This document shows positions 11,873 to 24,723 of a stretch of DNA of 64,000 bases, piece by piece; the first letter of the stretch is position 1; each line of letters starts with the position of its first letter. The notes beneath the pieces were generated by a model, which saw only the letters and a list, made by a program, of their open reading frames with translations, ran no database searches and was not told the origin of the DNA. Source of the stretch: Neurospora tetraspora (lineage: Eukaryota > Ascomycota > Sordariomycetes > Sordariales > Sordariaceae); NCBI RefSeq assembly GCF_033439725.1, contig NW_026944390.1, forward strand, positions 1,426,001 through 1,490,000. Direction: 5' to 3'. A program made the translations under genes and the position numbers.

Positions 11873-13413
11873 CGGCAAGAGGTAAGAAGTAGGCGATAGA
11901 GCTGGTAGTAACTGATGCGAATCAAGTCGGCCAAGGCACAGCTGTTTCGGTTCGGCGGGGCTTGTTTAAGTTATCGTCGACAATGGCGTAATAGGGGAAT
12001 TAGTGTTGTGTTGGCATCAACAACCTGGAACTGTTGCAGAATCGCAGTGGAGACGGGACGAATTGATCGACGATAGGAAGGCGGGAAGGTGGAATTACCG
12101 GCCGCAAAACGAATGGACAGGCACTATGGGGGAATTAAAAGTATACAATATGGTAGGTAGGCAGCCGGGACCGTCGGAAGAACGAGAGTAGGGTGGTTTT
12201 GGGAAACGTGAAATGACCAGGTGCGAAGCGAGAGAAAACTAGCCCGAAAGCTGAGTGAGGTGAGATTCTGGAGGAGGACGGGAAAGATTGTCGTGGTTCC
12301 AATTCCTGGGTGGACAATGTGGGCCAGAATGGAATGTTTGGAGGGTTTTTGCAGGGACCGTGGGGGTCTGATAAGGAGAAGTTCAGGGGAAAGAGGGGAC
12401 CACGCCACGCCGGGGGGCGTCGCTGAACGCGGCACTGTGCAGTCGTATCGTGGTGGTACCACGCCCGCCTTCGGACGACTTTCCTTTGGTGGCGTTCGTA
12501 ATGGTGTAATTTACGGACCGGAACGAACGCCGGTAATAACACGACATTACTATACCTTTTTACACACTAGGATGGTCATGTCATGTTACCTCTAGTACAA
12601 GTAAATCCACGAACTATATCCACGACAGTTGCCTTCAGACAATGTTATAAGATTCACCGGACACGAAAAGAAAACAGATTCAATGGTGCGTTCAGGTGTA
12701 TGTGTACCTCAACTAGTTGGAACTGCGGTTCATGATCAGTCACACCTTTGGCCATGTCTGCCCTGCTTTGAGCATGCCATCCAATGCTGCCATGAAAGAA
12801 ACGATACGCGTAATCTCCCCGCATCCTGTTTCCATTTTCAGAAACAGACGATCATTGAGGCGAAGAACGTGGAAGCTTCTCACACCCCGCGGTTTGTGGT
12901 GTTTCGGCAGTCAACCTCAGAGGAGAGCTCTGCCTATCAATTGCAAGTCTCCTTGGACGCCATTCGTCCATTACACTGCGATCTGCCAGCTGAGTTTCAG
13001 CACAAGAGCGCTCACTCAGCCCGTCAAACCATGACAGGCATCTCGAAACTGCTCCTCGCCGGAACATAACCATCACAGTGTGGAGTGTCGCAGCCAGCCG
13101 CCGACCCTCTAAACGCGGTTCTGTTGGTACTGAAAAGCCTGGCTATTGATCGGTGCCCTCCATCAATCCTACCCTACGTATGGGCTTTCGGGAAGAACGA
13201 GGTGGATGGCAGCTCGACCTCCATCATCAGAAGCCGGTCTTCTGGTCGACAAATCGTGCAGAATCGTAGAGGTACTCTAAGATCATGAACGGTCAGACCA
13301 TAAAATTCCACGTGCTTCTCCCTTTTTTTGGTGGTTGATGGACTTACAGGTTTGAATACGAGTATTTCCCATTCGCGTAAAGCTAAAAATACATTGCCAC
13401 GCCGAGCTCATAA
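11873..13413. other. Intergenic, apyrase promoter and mtr3 3' flank
   Basis: About 1.5 kb. The part near 11.9-12.5 kb is probably the apyrase promoter and leader. Overlapping frames exist on both strands at 12.1-12.6 kb, but none shows a domain or an intron pattern that would extend it. Confidence 0.4.
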
Positions 13414-14334
13414 TCACCCAACGGTCTCGTTCAGACAATCCACAAGCACTCGGTTGGCGCTCTTGGAAGCCTGAATGCCCTTTTCGACCAGCTGCGTATA
13501 AACGTCCATATCGGACGCAGGTAGGTCACCCTTGAACCAAAGGTTCGTGACCTCTTGTCGTGTGGGGAGATATGCGATGCAGCATGCTGCGAGGACCTTG
13601 TCATGCTCAGAGGGAATCGGGTCAACAACTATGCTGGGAGCAGCATCGTCACCTGCATCCTGAACCAAGGCGGCAACACCTCCGGCAACAGTATCGACGC
13701 AGTCAATGCCAGCATCAGCAAGTGCAGCCGAGGCAACGGTAATGCAGCCACTCAAGGCATTCATGGTGTCCCATGCCTCAATGCCCTGGGCCTTGGACGT
13801 CTCGCGATCTTGCTCTCCTTCGACAATGGAGATGATGATATCCACACCACTCTTTGGCCAACGGTCAGCAATGATAGATCCCCGAAGAGCCGCCTCAAGG
13901 TGGGTGCCGAGATCTCTCTCGATCGGGTCACGAATGTAACCACGCCTTTGCTTGGTCGCAAAGGGCGCGAACTTGACATGGGTGGACAAGATGATGTGAG
14001 GAGAAAAAGGCGTTGACCTGGGCAAGGCTCTAGGTCCATGAACACTACAACTGAGCTTCAGGCCGGAGCCGCCATTTCCAGACGATTCAATCTCTAGGTA
14101 AGCAGAGCCAGAGGCCGAAGGTGTCACTCCCGTCTTGAGATCTAAAGGTGAGGTTAGATTGTGTTCCTGAGAGAGAAAGAGCATGCCCTCATGGCGCTTA
14201 CACATTTTGCGAATTACGTTCGCCGGGCGTGACCTTGTGGCCCTGGCAACTTCAGATTTCTTCTCGGAAGCATCGTCATAGATGGGAGGGATGGTGGTCC
14301 CAACCGGTCCGTTAATACGTCTTCTGTCGGCCAT
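13414..14334 (-). CDS. mtr3: Exosome core subunit Mtr3 (RNase PH domain)
   Basis: Two exons, 14334-14202 and 14141-13414, with a 60-nt intron (gtaagc...ttag); 286 residues. Splicing creates KMYLKTGVTPSASGSAYLE, the characteristic strand of the RNase PH fold near the N-terminus of EXOSC6/Mtr3. Later motifs fit the family: KFAPFATKQRRGYIRDPIER, LEAALRGSIIADRWPKSGVD, then GCITVASAALADAGIDCVD. Mtr3 is one of six catalytically inert ring subunits of the RNA exosome (3'-5' RNA decay and processing, nucleus and cytosol). The intron is a multiple of three and free of stops, so the unspliced frame also reads through with 20 extra residues. Confidence 0.9.
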   Translation of the reverse strand: MADRRRINGPVGTTIPPIYDDASEKKSEVARATRSRPANVIRKMCKRHEGMLFLSQEHNLTSPLDLKTGVTPSASGSAYLEIESSGNGGSGLKLSCSVHGPRALPRSTPFSPHIILSTHVKFAPFATKQRRGYIRDPIERDLGTHLEAALRGSIIADRWPKSGVDIIISIVEGEQDRETSKAQGIEAWDTMNALSGCITVASAALADAGIDCVDTVAGGVAALVQDAGDDAAPSIVVDPIPSEHDKVLAACCIAYLPTRQEVTNLWFKGDLPASDMDVYTQLVEKGIQASKSANRVLVDCLNETVG

Positions 14335-16765
14335 GTTGGAGCCAGGATTTGAGGGCCGGAAATTTGTTGAACTTGGTGAATTGCTGTGATGTCCGTGACG
14401 CTCTCCTAATCGGAAACTCCTGAGTTTTTTGAGGGAAAAGGGACCTCGTTCGTGTATGGCTTTCCTTGTTCACAGTTGTGTTGATGACTTCTGTTGGTTC
14501 CTCTGTTGAAAATGAGACCTGAGAGTCGCCGTCTACAGTGGGTCCACTCTCAAATTCAAGAAGTTGTGGCGCAACCTCACATTCACTGTCGCTTTTGACC
14601 ACTCAGCCACAGGCCCCACCCAAAACCCGCGTCAAAGCCACCAATGGAGGAATTTTTTGCGCAGCTACAAAACTCTGCCGACTTCAGTTTCCAACCTCAT
14701 CTTGAACTCTTCCACCAACCCACACCATTCACAACGACAGGAACGGCTTGCGATTGTTGGCATTGGATCAATGCCTTCACTTCATATGGCCACTGTCTTT
14801 GGGGAGCAACCATGATACCATATTCTTACGATGATCATGGTTGCTTTGGTTGGGCTGCCTTCTGCGCTGGTGCAGCAATGGCATGGTCATGTCAGCTGCT
14901 CATGCATCCTCTTGGTTATTGTGCGATGGCGAACCCCATTGCTTGAGAGGATGTTCTGGCTGTCTGATATGGCCGACGTTGGTTCGCACGGATAGAGTAA
15001 GTTTATTCCCCCTTGCCTTTCACATCTCATGATGATCCCATAACCACAGTTCTCGCGATATTCTATGAGCGATCGAACAACATGCACTACCATCTGACTA
15101 CTCACTCAACACATTCTTCACTTGCAACACATTTGGAGGAACCGTTGACTAACAATCAATAGTACAGACAAAGCTGTCATGTCACCGTCGCTGTTCCACC
15201 TCGTTTTCTCGGTCTCTACCCACTAGGTAAGCATTACATTGCTTTTTACCTTCACCATCACCAACCCGATTGTCCATGATGAAACAAAATATTTTCAGTT
15301 CTGCTTCTGAATAATAATGAGCGATAACCAATTATACCAAAAACTTCTGATATGGCAATCACCCCAACCCTTTCTTGCAACCACAACTCTTTCACACTCG
15401 TTGCGAGCAAGTTGGCTAACAAACTTAAAGTCGTTTAGGATCTGAAAATGGCCTTGCGTCTAGTGGGAGAGTCGACATGCCCATCTGGTAGGTGCTTTGT
15501 CTTTTTCCTTCTGTCCCATGCACAATGATGACAACAGTCTATCCATTCAACGATATGTACGGGCCGAGCCATCCATCCGCACTGGAGCGTCCTTCGGGAC
15601 GTGATGACTAGTTGTGGTGTTTCCCTTCGGGGTGTCATTTGGCTTCCGTTGTCCGATGCTCCTGCGCACCGTTTTGGGGTGTGGGAGACTTGGGCCGGCT
15701 TTGTAGGGCTGAGTTAAAACGGCTTGTCTGATCTGTGTCGTCTTCGCCTTCTGCTTGATGCCGATTCGCGTATGACCATGAACTGACCGGTCAGTAGTTG
15801 ATAGCGCGAACGTTTCAAACGTTTAGTTGCAACACATCTTTGACGAGGTAAGATTTGTGTTCATGACTCGACATTTCTTTATGACCCCAGTAAAAATGGA
15901 TGTAGTGGAGGATCGACGGGTCTACCTGTCCTTGACATTTACACCAAGGCCTTAGGATGTCAGAAGCAAGATAGAACAATGAAAACAAGAGTTGCAAAAT
16001 GTTTGATTATTTCAAGTCATACCAAAGGCATTGCTCATGATGATGTGCAAGGAAGTTCAAAACCAGCAGAATGAATGACCAGTTACCGCGATGAAAGCCC
16101 GGTTCCCTTCCAAATCGTCTGTGTCTTGAGGTTGAAAATAACATTGGAAGACGCACCCTGAGGTATTTGTATTGTACAGAAATGACGACTGCGGTACAGA
16201 CTCAACAGTACTTCGATTGCCACTGTTTCAGGTTGACTTTGCCAGCAATTCTAGAGTCTTGGCGACGGCGACTCTAAATCTTGTAGAGCTCCTGAAACCA
16301 AGGCGCCAAGTCTGGGGTCATTTTGGGATGGGTGCAATTGCGGTACAATTGGGCAGGACCCCGTCGAACGGCCGGGCCATTTTGCGACGCCATTGGTAAA
16401 GAAATCCCACCCGCCAATCTTACCTGGACTGGTACTTAGTACGTGTATCCGTCAAGCTGCCCACAGCCCGGTGCGAACACCTCAGCTTTTTCAAACGTCT
16501 TGGTGCTACGGGGAACGCGATCGTCTTGATCTTCCGCCCAAACTTCTCTCTGACCACGATGCATTGATCCCGAATCGGCCTGGTCCACTCTCCATCCATT
16601 TCGACAGAGTTTCGACAGCGCGTGCGTCGACAATATCCAGCGAGCGACCGCCCAGTCTGCAGCATCCGTTAGCTTTTCCGGTTTACAGGACTCAGGTACC
16701 CTGCGCGCGCAAAGGGGGGTTGAGGTGCTCGATAATATTGGCCGCCCCTGCAGCGACCATCTATC
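14335..16765. other. Long intergenic region with a possible spliced transcript
   Basis: About 2.4 kb between mtr3 and anp1. The left half shows strong splice-like signals (next entry). The right half (15.6-16.7 kb) shows no domain and should hold the anp1 promoter. Confidence 0.35.
14644..15604 (+). other. Candidate spliced transcript, coding status unknown
   Basis: Three intron-like units follow each other on the plus strand. 14997-15162 runs from gtaagt to ttgactaacaatcaatag. 15227-15438 runs from gtaagc to an acceptor with a ctaac branch site about 20 bases upstream. 15488-15537 runs from gtaggt to acaacag. The first exon holds a 100-codon frame (14644-14946) with a good start context (caccaATGG) and many Trp/Cys residues, but it stops before the first donor. 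Another frame, with an ATG at 14883, stays open across all three junctions and ends near 15604 (about 97 residues). I recognise neither product. It could be a non-coding RNA starting from the mtr3 promoter. Confidence 0.25.
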
Positions 16766-18469
16766 ATGCTGCCATACGCATCTTCCTCCGGGTCCAAGGC
16801 GGTCCCTCGACACCATGCGAGCGGATATTCCAATGGGTATCCGCGAGGAAACACATTCGAGATCTCTCCTCACAGGTAAAGTGCCTTGGCGTGTTCGCGC
16901 CCCCGGAGCCCCTGAATCACCAAAACGAACAATGGAAGCTGACGGGAATCATTCCACAGATTCCAACCTCGAGGCGCGGCACCACCATTTCGAAGACGGA
17001 AGGGACTATTCGTGCGATTGGCAATAGCGCTGGTATCATTACTCCTCTTCGGGCTGTTCGTTTGGCCCGGCGATTCGGGGTCGTTCTCCTGGCTCGGCTC
17101 CGGTTCCGAAGATTTCCAACTCGAGACGGTGCGATACTACGACCTGTCTAACGTCCAGGGCACCGCGAAAGGATGGGAGAGAGAGGAGCGAATTCTTATC
17201 TGCGTGCCGCTGCGCGATGCCGAAGCGCATATGCCCATGTTCTTCGGCCACCTCCTCAACCTTACGTATCCTCACCATCTGATCGATCTCGCTTTCCTCG
17301 TTTCGGACTCGAAAGACAACACCTTGGCGGTTCTTGAACGGGAGCTCAAGGCTATTCAAGCCAGCGCCGACCCGTCCAAGCACTTTGGCGAAATCTCCAT
17401 CATTGAGAAAGACTTTGGACAGAAGGTTAATCAGGATGTGGAAAGCCGTCACGGTTTCGCCGCGCAGGCGAGCAGAAGAAAGCTCATGGCCCAAGCCAGA
17501 AACTGGCTTCTCAGCGCTGCCCTCCGGCCGTATCATTCGTGGGTCTACTGGCGTGATGTCGACGTGGAGACTTGCCCTACCACGATCTTGGAGGATCTGA
17601 TGCGCCACAACAAGGATGTGATCGTGCCAAGTAAGCCCACTCAACCCTCACCTGATATTCGAGAGAGGACCGGAAATGCTAACAGGACTTTAGATGTTTG
17701 GCGCCCGCTACCTGACTGGCTGGGCGGAGAACAGCCCTACGATCTCAACTCCTGGGCCGAGTCCGAAACCGCCCTCGCACTCGCAGATACCCTCGACGAA
17801 GATGCAGTTATCGTGGAGGGATACGCAGAATATGCTACCTGGCGTCCCCATCTCGCGTATCTCCGAGACCCCTATGGCGATCCCGACATGGAAATGGAGA
17901 TCGACGGCGTTGGTGGAGTGAGTATTCTGGCAAAGGCCAAGGTTTTCCGTTACGGCGTCCACTTCCCGGCGTTCAGCTTTGAAAAACATGCCGAGACAGA
18001 GGCTTTTGGAAAGGTAAGCTCGTCAGGCCTTCCCGCGCCTTTGGATTGGTCTAACCACTATGACCACAGATGTCGAGGAGGATGGGCTTCTCAGTTGTTG
18101 GCCTCCCTCATTATACTATCTGGCATTTGTACGAGCCTAGTGTAGACGATATCAAGCACATGGAGGTAAGCAATCACGCATCTGGGTATGTAAGTTTGAC
18201 AGGTCACTAACAGTCGGCAGCAAATGGAGCAGGAGAGAATCGCTCGCGAGAAGGAGGAAAAGGAGAAAGCGATGAAGGAGCAGAAGATGAAGGAGTCTTT
18301 TGGCGACGCCACTGGCCAATGGGAAAAGGACAAGAACGAAATACAGAACCTCGCCATGCAGGAGAACAAGAAGGCGGAAGAGCAACCAGCAGCCGGACAA
18401 CAAGGCGGACCGGCTGACGGACCAGCCAATGCTGCTCCCAAGGAGGAGAAGAAAGAGGGCACTCAGTGA
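16766..18469 (+). CDS. anp1: Mannan polymerase II complex subunit Anp1
   Basis: Five exons: 16766-16875, 16960-17630, 17694-18013, 18070-18165 and 18221-18469; 481 residues. The start MLPYASSSGSKAV was chosen because exon 1 joins in phase to RFQPRGAAPPFRRRKG, and a stop blocks any longer exon 2. A membrane anchor follows (VRLAIALVSLLLFGLFVWP, residues about 54-73), giving a type II Golgi protein. The catalytic region has ILICVPLRDAEAHMPMFF, YWRDVDVETCP (the DxD metal site), then VIVEGYAEYATWRPHLAYLR and IDGVGGVSILAKAKVFR. The last exon is a charged Lys/Glu coiled-coil tail. Mnn9/Anp1/Van1 proteins build the alpha-1,6 mannan backbone of N-glycans in the cis-Golgi. WRPLPDWLGGEQPYDLNSW fits Anp1 better than Mnn9 or Van1. 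The third intron-free reading across 17631-17693 is also open. Confidence 0.92.
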
Positions 18470-19486
18470 GCTGTGCTCGAGCGTCCACCCAATTTTTTAT
18501 CTTTTTAATGTTGCTTTCTCGTTATGATTCTGCATCCTCATCTCTGGTCTAACGCCGTGTTTCGCCAAGTGGACGCAAGCAAGAAAATGGGTGGTAGGCA
18601 CTTGCAAAGGCCGCCCATATATATATCTAACTCTTGTTTACAATGGGCAGTTGGAGACTGAGGGTCAGATACCAGGTATTATGTAATTGGCGACGGTTCA
18701 TGCCATATTCACCTCATGTCAGGAACGGACCGGAAAAACAAAATCTTTTTGGGGGGAAATCTAAGATCATGTATAATAGAAGCGTCTCGCGGCCAAGAAG
18801 TTCAGAAAGTCATGGCAGAGGCGTTCAGGGAAGTGTCTTTTTGCTTTACAGTTTGCTGTAGCGACCACAAACGAGTTGGATGTCGAATAATGTCTCTTAG
18901 GTTGCCTCATCCTGTTGTCTGAACGTAACGGATTAAAGATGCCCGGACGGTTCCCGAATGGTTACCCGGTGGTAGTTGCTATTTGGCTTCGGGCCCGGGC
19001 CGCGAATGGAGACAGTGGGCCGGCGCTCAGGCTGCATGTACATATGTGACATATGTCCTCTGCCTGAAGTTCCATTGCATAGGCACTTGCTTACAAGTTC
19101 GTGATCATCGATATCTGTTCTAAAAGGGTCAAGACTCTCAAAACCCTCCGTGTTGTCGAAGAGCATTGCCGTTGTCGAGGTACATCCCTTCTCTAATTTG
19201 GCGTGGTATTAGTTGCCAGCCGCGGCCACTGACAGGTGTACTGGATCTCCAAAGGACATTTGTTACTACCCGCGCTAGAGGTACCTTGTCCACCGTCCAC
19301 CTGTCACACCCAAAGAGTTACCCCCCTTCCCACTTTGTTATCTTAACAACGGCATTCTACAACTCCCGCCGAATACCTGCAAACACTCGACGCCGTTACT
19401 CTTGAAGGCTCACCGAGGACGACGGCCGCCCGAACCTCCACGATCCCCCCAAGTAATACGCCAAAAGAAAGACCGGCAGCCGCAGC
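18470..19486. other. Intergenic, anp1 3' flank and gea promoter
   Basis: About 1 kb between two genes on the plus strand. An AT dinucleotide run lies near 18618. The last 150 bp are CA/CG-rich and probably the leader of the Arf-GEF gene. I see nothing coding. Confidence 0.4.
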
Positions 19487-22400
19487 ATGAGTCGAGATGC
19501 CGGTGACCACCCAGCTGCCCTCGCGGACTCGGCTGTCTTAGCAGCAGCACAAGCACCCGGCACGCCGATCTCCGTCTCCCGCCAAAGCCCCAGGTTCTCG
19601 TCGTCGCGCATGCAATACCGCAGCCGCCCTGTCTCCGTGGCAGTCGACCCCGTCTCCCTCGTCATATCCGAATGTATTGCGATCACGTCCGCTATTCAGA
19701 AACATGCCCGCTCGCCGCATTCGTCCGTGTCAGCCATCTTGGGCGGCAGTCCCAACCTGATCCAGCTCGTTCCCCCTTCAGGCTCGGCCCTGCGTCGCGA
19801 TCAGAAGAACTTGGCTGGGTCCTCAGCCGTTGATGGCTCCAGCGACTTGGCTACCAACCGATGGGGCTTAAGGGGGAAGAAAGGGAAGAGCATATTGGAC
19901 AATCCGCTGATATCAGGCTTCGGAAGGCTTCGACAGGAGTTGACGGGTGTTAAAGGTAGCTATACAGACGGCGCTGTTGCTCTGACCGACGCGTCTTGTC
20001 AATGGAAAGGCAGAAACGTCTCCAAGGATAGATTATTGGGCTAACCGCATAATCGCAGATATTCACCAGTTCGATGCCCTGGTCCTGCTCTACCCGTTCC
20101 TCCAGATTATCCAAGCCAAGGGCACCGCCGCTCCGATCACGATTCTTGCGCTCCGTGCTATCCAAAAGTTTCTGTCCTATGGCTTCATCGCGCCCCAGTC
20201 TCCTCGGTTCGCCCTGGCCATGCAGTCCCTCTCTGCAGCCATCACCCACTGCCAGTTCGACATTAGCGATTCGGCGCAAGAGGAGGTTGTCTTGCTCATG
20301 ATACTACACTTGATGGAGAACATGCTGGCTGGGCCTGGCGGCGACATCCTGAGCGACGAGAGCGTCTGTGACATGATGGGCCGGGGTCTGACCATCTGCT
20401 CACGGTCGAGGTTCTCCGCGGTGCTGAGGCAGACGGCGGAAGCGTCTATGGTTCGCATGTGTCAGATCATCTTCGAGGACCTAAAGCACTTGGAGGTGGA
20501 AGCTGGCGAGGAGAGCGAGGCACTGGACCGGCAGACTAGCGGCGACATGGATAGTGTCAAGCTGGACCCTGTTGCCAACGGAACAGACGTGCCGGTAACT
20601 CCAGTGGTCGCTGAGTTGCTGGCAGTGCAGGGGAACGAAAGGCCGGGGACGGCTACGTCTTCTGCTGAACCACGGCCTTCTACAGCTGTTGAGACGGAAA
20701 ATGGGGATCGCAGCAGCATTGGAAGTGCAGCAGAGGCTCGTCGCAGCAGCACCAGCTCGGGAACTGGAAGCACTGCGTCCATGGATCTCCGCCCTTACTC
20801 ACTACCATCTGTTAGGGAACTGTTCCGTGTTCTTGTGAGCTTCCTAAACCCCCATGACCGTAAGCATCCTGACCAGATGCGGGTCATGGCGCTCCGCATC
20901 ATCCATGTCGCTCTTGAAGTCGCTGGTCCGTCCATTGCCAGACATCCTGCGCTCGCCACCATTGCAGAGGACCAGCTGTGCTCCTACCTTTTCCAGCTCG
21001 TACGGTCGGATAACATGGCTGTCTTGCAAGAGGCGCTGGTTGTTACTGGTACACTGCTCTCAACCTGCAGGGGGGTTCTCAAGCTCCAACAGGAGTTGTA
21101 TCTGTCATACTTGGTCGCTTGCCTACATCCAGCCGTCGAGATCCCTCGGGAACCTGGCATTGACCCAAGTCTCTATTCGGGAATTCCTCAGGCGCCCAAG
21201 CTTGTCAAGCCGCCACCATCGCAGGCCGGTAATGGCCGGGCGCCGACGCCTGTTCCGGTCGGGGACCGCCGGAAACTGGGTCTTGAAGGAGGCGCGCGAA
21301 AACCGGATGCCAGGCAGGCGATGGTGGAAAACATAGGGGTTCTTGTGCGGATGCCAAGCTTCATGGTCGAACTGTTTGTCAACTACGACTGTGACGAAGA
21401 TCGGGTGGACCTCTGTGAGGACCTGATCGGACTGCTAGCAAGAAATGCCCTCCCAGACTCGGCAACGTGGAGCACCACCAGTGTTCCACCACTATGTCTG
21501 GATGCACTCCTTCGCTTCATACAGTACATTGCTGAGAGGCTGGATCAGGCTCCGGAGACGGAGGGTCTACCTGACCCAGAAGAACTGAGGGAAAGGCGGG
21601 CGAGGAAGAAGGTGATCATCAAGGGGACGAACAAGTTTAATGAGAGCCCCAAGGGAGGCCTGGCCTACCTAAAGGATAAAGGGATCATCGCCAGCGATAC
21701 TGACCCTGTGTGTGTTGCGACGTTTCTGAAGGGGACTTCCAGGGTTAATAAGAAGATGCTCGGCGAGTTCATTTCAAAAAGAGGAAATGAGGCGATCCTT
21801 GACCACTTCATCGGTATGATGGACTTCACCGGCAAGCGTGTCGATGAGGCGCTGCGAATTCTCTTGGAGACCTTCCGTTTGCCTGGTGAGGCACAGCTCA
21901 TCGAGCGTATCGTGACCTCCTTCTCGGAGAAGTACTGTGCCAGCAGTACTCCTGAAGGCGTGGCAGACCAGGATGCTGTCTACATTCTCACATACGCCAT
22001 CATCATGCTCAATACGGATCAACACAACCCCAACTTCAGGGGCAATGCTCGCATGACCTACACAGACTTTGCCCGCAACTTGCGCGGGCAGAATGGCGGC
22101 AAGGATTTCGCGCCCGAATACTTGCAAGATATATATGATGCCATCAAGTCCAACGAGATCATTTTGCCTGAAGAGCACGATAATCAACATGGGTTTGACT
22201 ACGCGTGGAAGGAGCTCCTTCTCAAGACGGAGTCGGCTGGCCCGCTGGTCCTCTGCGACACGAATATTTACGATGCCGATATCTTCAACACGACGTGGAA
22301 CGCCATCATTTCTTGCCTGTTCTTTGTCTTTATGTCGGCAACCGACGACACAGTGTATGCCAGGGTTATTACTGGCTTCGATGAGTGCGCGCGGATTGCT

Positions 22401-24723
22401 ACCAAGTACGGCAATTCAGAAGCGTTGGATGAGCTCGTCTACCGCCTGAGCTTGATCTCGACGCTGAGCAGTGAGTCGCTGTCCAACACACAACTCAACA
22501 CTGAAGTCCAGGTCGGCGAGAACAGCGTCATGGTGAGCGAGCTAGCGGTCAAGTTCGGTAGAGACGTTCGGCCGCAGCTGGCTACGCTTGTCCTGTTCCG
22601 CGTGGTGACGGGTTCGGAGCATATCATTCGGAATAGTTGGAAATATGTGAGTACCCTTTGGTTCAGTGAGGGAAGTATGTTGACGCTAACCGTAACTAGA
22701 TCGTCCGGATATGGCTCAACCTATTTGTTAATTCACTAATACCGCCCTTCTTCTCGACGGAACCAGACCGACTTTCTTTGCCAGCGATACCGCTGCAGAG
22801 CCCCTCCAACGTAATTGACCGGCAGAAACAGAACGAAACCAGCTTTTTCTCTGCCTTCACCTCGTACATCTCGAGCTATGCGGCAGATGACCCGCCCGAG
22901 CCGTCGGATGAAGAGTTGGAAAGTACTCTTTGCACCGTTGACTGCGTCAATCAGTGCCACATTGGCGATGTTTTTGCCAATATCTCGACACTCCCACCGC
23001 AGGACCTCGAGGCGCTTGTGGATGCGCTGCTGGCTCAGATCCCTGATGACAACGGGCCTGAAGGAGCTGTTATGACTGTGAAGGCAGAGAACATCCCTCC
23101 CAGTTCCCCGACAAACGGCCAAAAGGCGCGCCAGAACACGGCGGTCTATGACCCTACTCTTGTCTATGTCATTGAATACTGCACAGTGTTGGCTCTTCGT
23201 GACCGTGAAACCATCGAGCTGCTGGGCAAGCGGGTCATTGGAGCTATCCACACCATTGTGCGCGACTTCAACAACTACCATCCCATTGTCATTGAGCGGG
23301 CAACCTACTATCTGTTTGCCTTGCTTCAAGCCAGCTATGTAAGTACTCGGCCGAAAGCTTATTGCAAAAACGAGAAACTAACAACATGTCAGGACTTTGA
23401 CCTCATCCGGGTCCCCATTCTGCTTCATACTGTATCCCTCTTTTCCAAGGAGATCCTGCTCAAGACATCGTCTCTTGTTCTTCGCGGACTAAAGGAGTGC
23501 ACAGAAAAGCCGTGCCCTCTGAAGAGCGAGATGATGACTTCACCCGACTTCTGGGTGATTTTGCGGACTTTGGCCACCAACCCCGACTCGGCGCCTGCGG
23601 TATTCGAAATCCTTGAGAGCGGAGTGTCGGGCACACCATCGGCAATTATAGCAGACAACTATGAGGCGGCGATTGGGCTGCTCAACGAGTTCGCGTCCAT
23701 GGCTAGCATTGGTGCGATCGAGGAGCAGAGGGCGGATAGTACTGCAAAGAAGAGCGGCAGGAAGGTTCCTGTCCGACCGGTCAAGCAGGACAAGAAGCCT
23801 AGCGAGAACGCAGTGGTTGCGCGGGGAATCAAGGCTATCCACATCATCTCGCAGATGACGGAGCGTATTCCGCATTTGATGAAGCAGTCGCATCTGGAGA
23901 GCAACGAAGGTAAGTTTTCAGGAAGTCGTATTCTGCACGAGAATCTACGAGGATGGAGTGCTAACGCAACAACAGCATGGTCCGCCTACTGGCTACCCAT
24001 CTTCAAGTCACTCACCACGCAGTGCACCAACCCCTGCCGTGAAGTCCGGCACCTGGCCTTTGCTTCCATGCAGAGGTCCCTCCTTTCGCCGGAGCTCACC
24101 TCGGAGGACCACTCGGAGTGGACCGCTATCTTTGGCGAAGTCCTGTTTCCCCTGATTCTGGTATTGTTGAAGCCAGAGGTGTTCTCGTCCGACCGCGACG
24201 GCATGAGCGAGACGCGCGTGCAGGCGGCGTCGTTGCTGTCCAAGGTCTTCTTGCAGTACCTCGTGATGCTGTCCCAGTGGGATGGCATGTTGGATCTGTG
24301 GTTGAAGATCATTGAGATCATGGATCGGCTGATGAACAGTGGTCAGGGAGATAGCTTGGTAAGTACCCAACATGTGCCTTGGATTCCCGTGACGACGAAA
24401 GTCAGAAAAGCTAACGATCTTGCGCGTTATAGGAGGAGGCTGTACCGGAGAACTTGAAAAATGTGCTGCTGATTATGTCGAGCAACGGCTATCTTGTACC
24501 ACCAAGCAAGAACCCGGAGCGCAAGGAGCTGTGGGATGAGACGTGGAAGAGGATCGATCGGTTCTTGCCCGAGTTGAGGAAGGACCTGGCCTTGGATGAG
24601 CCTGAACCTGAGCCTGTACCGGAGCCTGTCGCTGAGGCGGAACCGAGGAAATCTCTGGCCCCGGTAGAAACCGCTGCTGAGGCGCCGGCGGAGAAGGAAA
24701 AGAAGGAGGAGGCCACGGCTTGA
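19487..24723 (+). CDS. gea1: Arf guanine-nucleotide exchange factor, Gea/GBF1 family (Sec7 domain)
   Basis: Six exons: 19487-19955, 20059-22646, 22700-23338, 23393-23909, 23976-24358 and 24433-24723; 1628 residues. Large Sec7 GEFs of this type load GTP on Arf1 at the cis-Golgi to start COPI coat assembly. The N-terminal DCB region includes VISECIAITSAIQKHAR and DIHQFDALVLLYPFLQIIQ. The HUS box region (LFVNYDCDEDRVDLCEDLIG) precedes the Sec7 domain at about 680-870. The domain carries FLKGTSRVNKKMLGEFIS and the catalytic-glutamate loop FRLPGEAQLIERI, then YILTYAIIMLNTDQHNPN. HDS repeats fill the C-terminal half, ending in a Glu/Pro-rich tail. All junctions keep phase. Introns 23339-23392 and 23910-23975 are stop-free multiples of three. 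Confidence 0.93.

Noticed and set aside
12124-12595. Frames of 112-135 codons on both strands
   Set aside because: Low-complexity Pro/Arg translations in the probable apyrase promoter; no domain and no agreement between strands.
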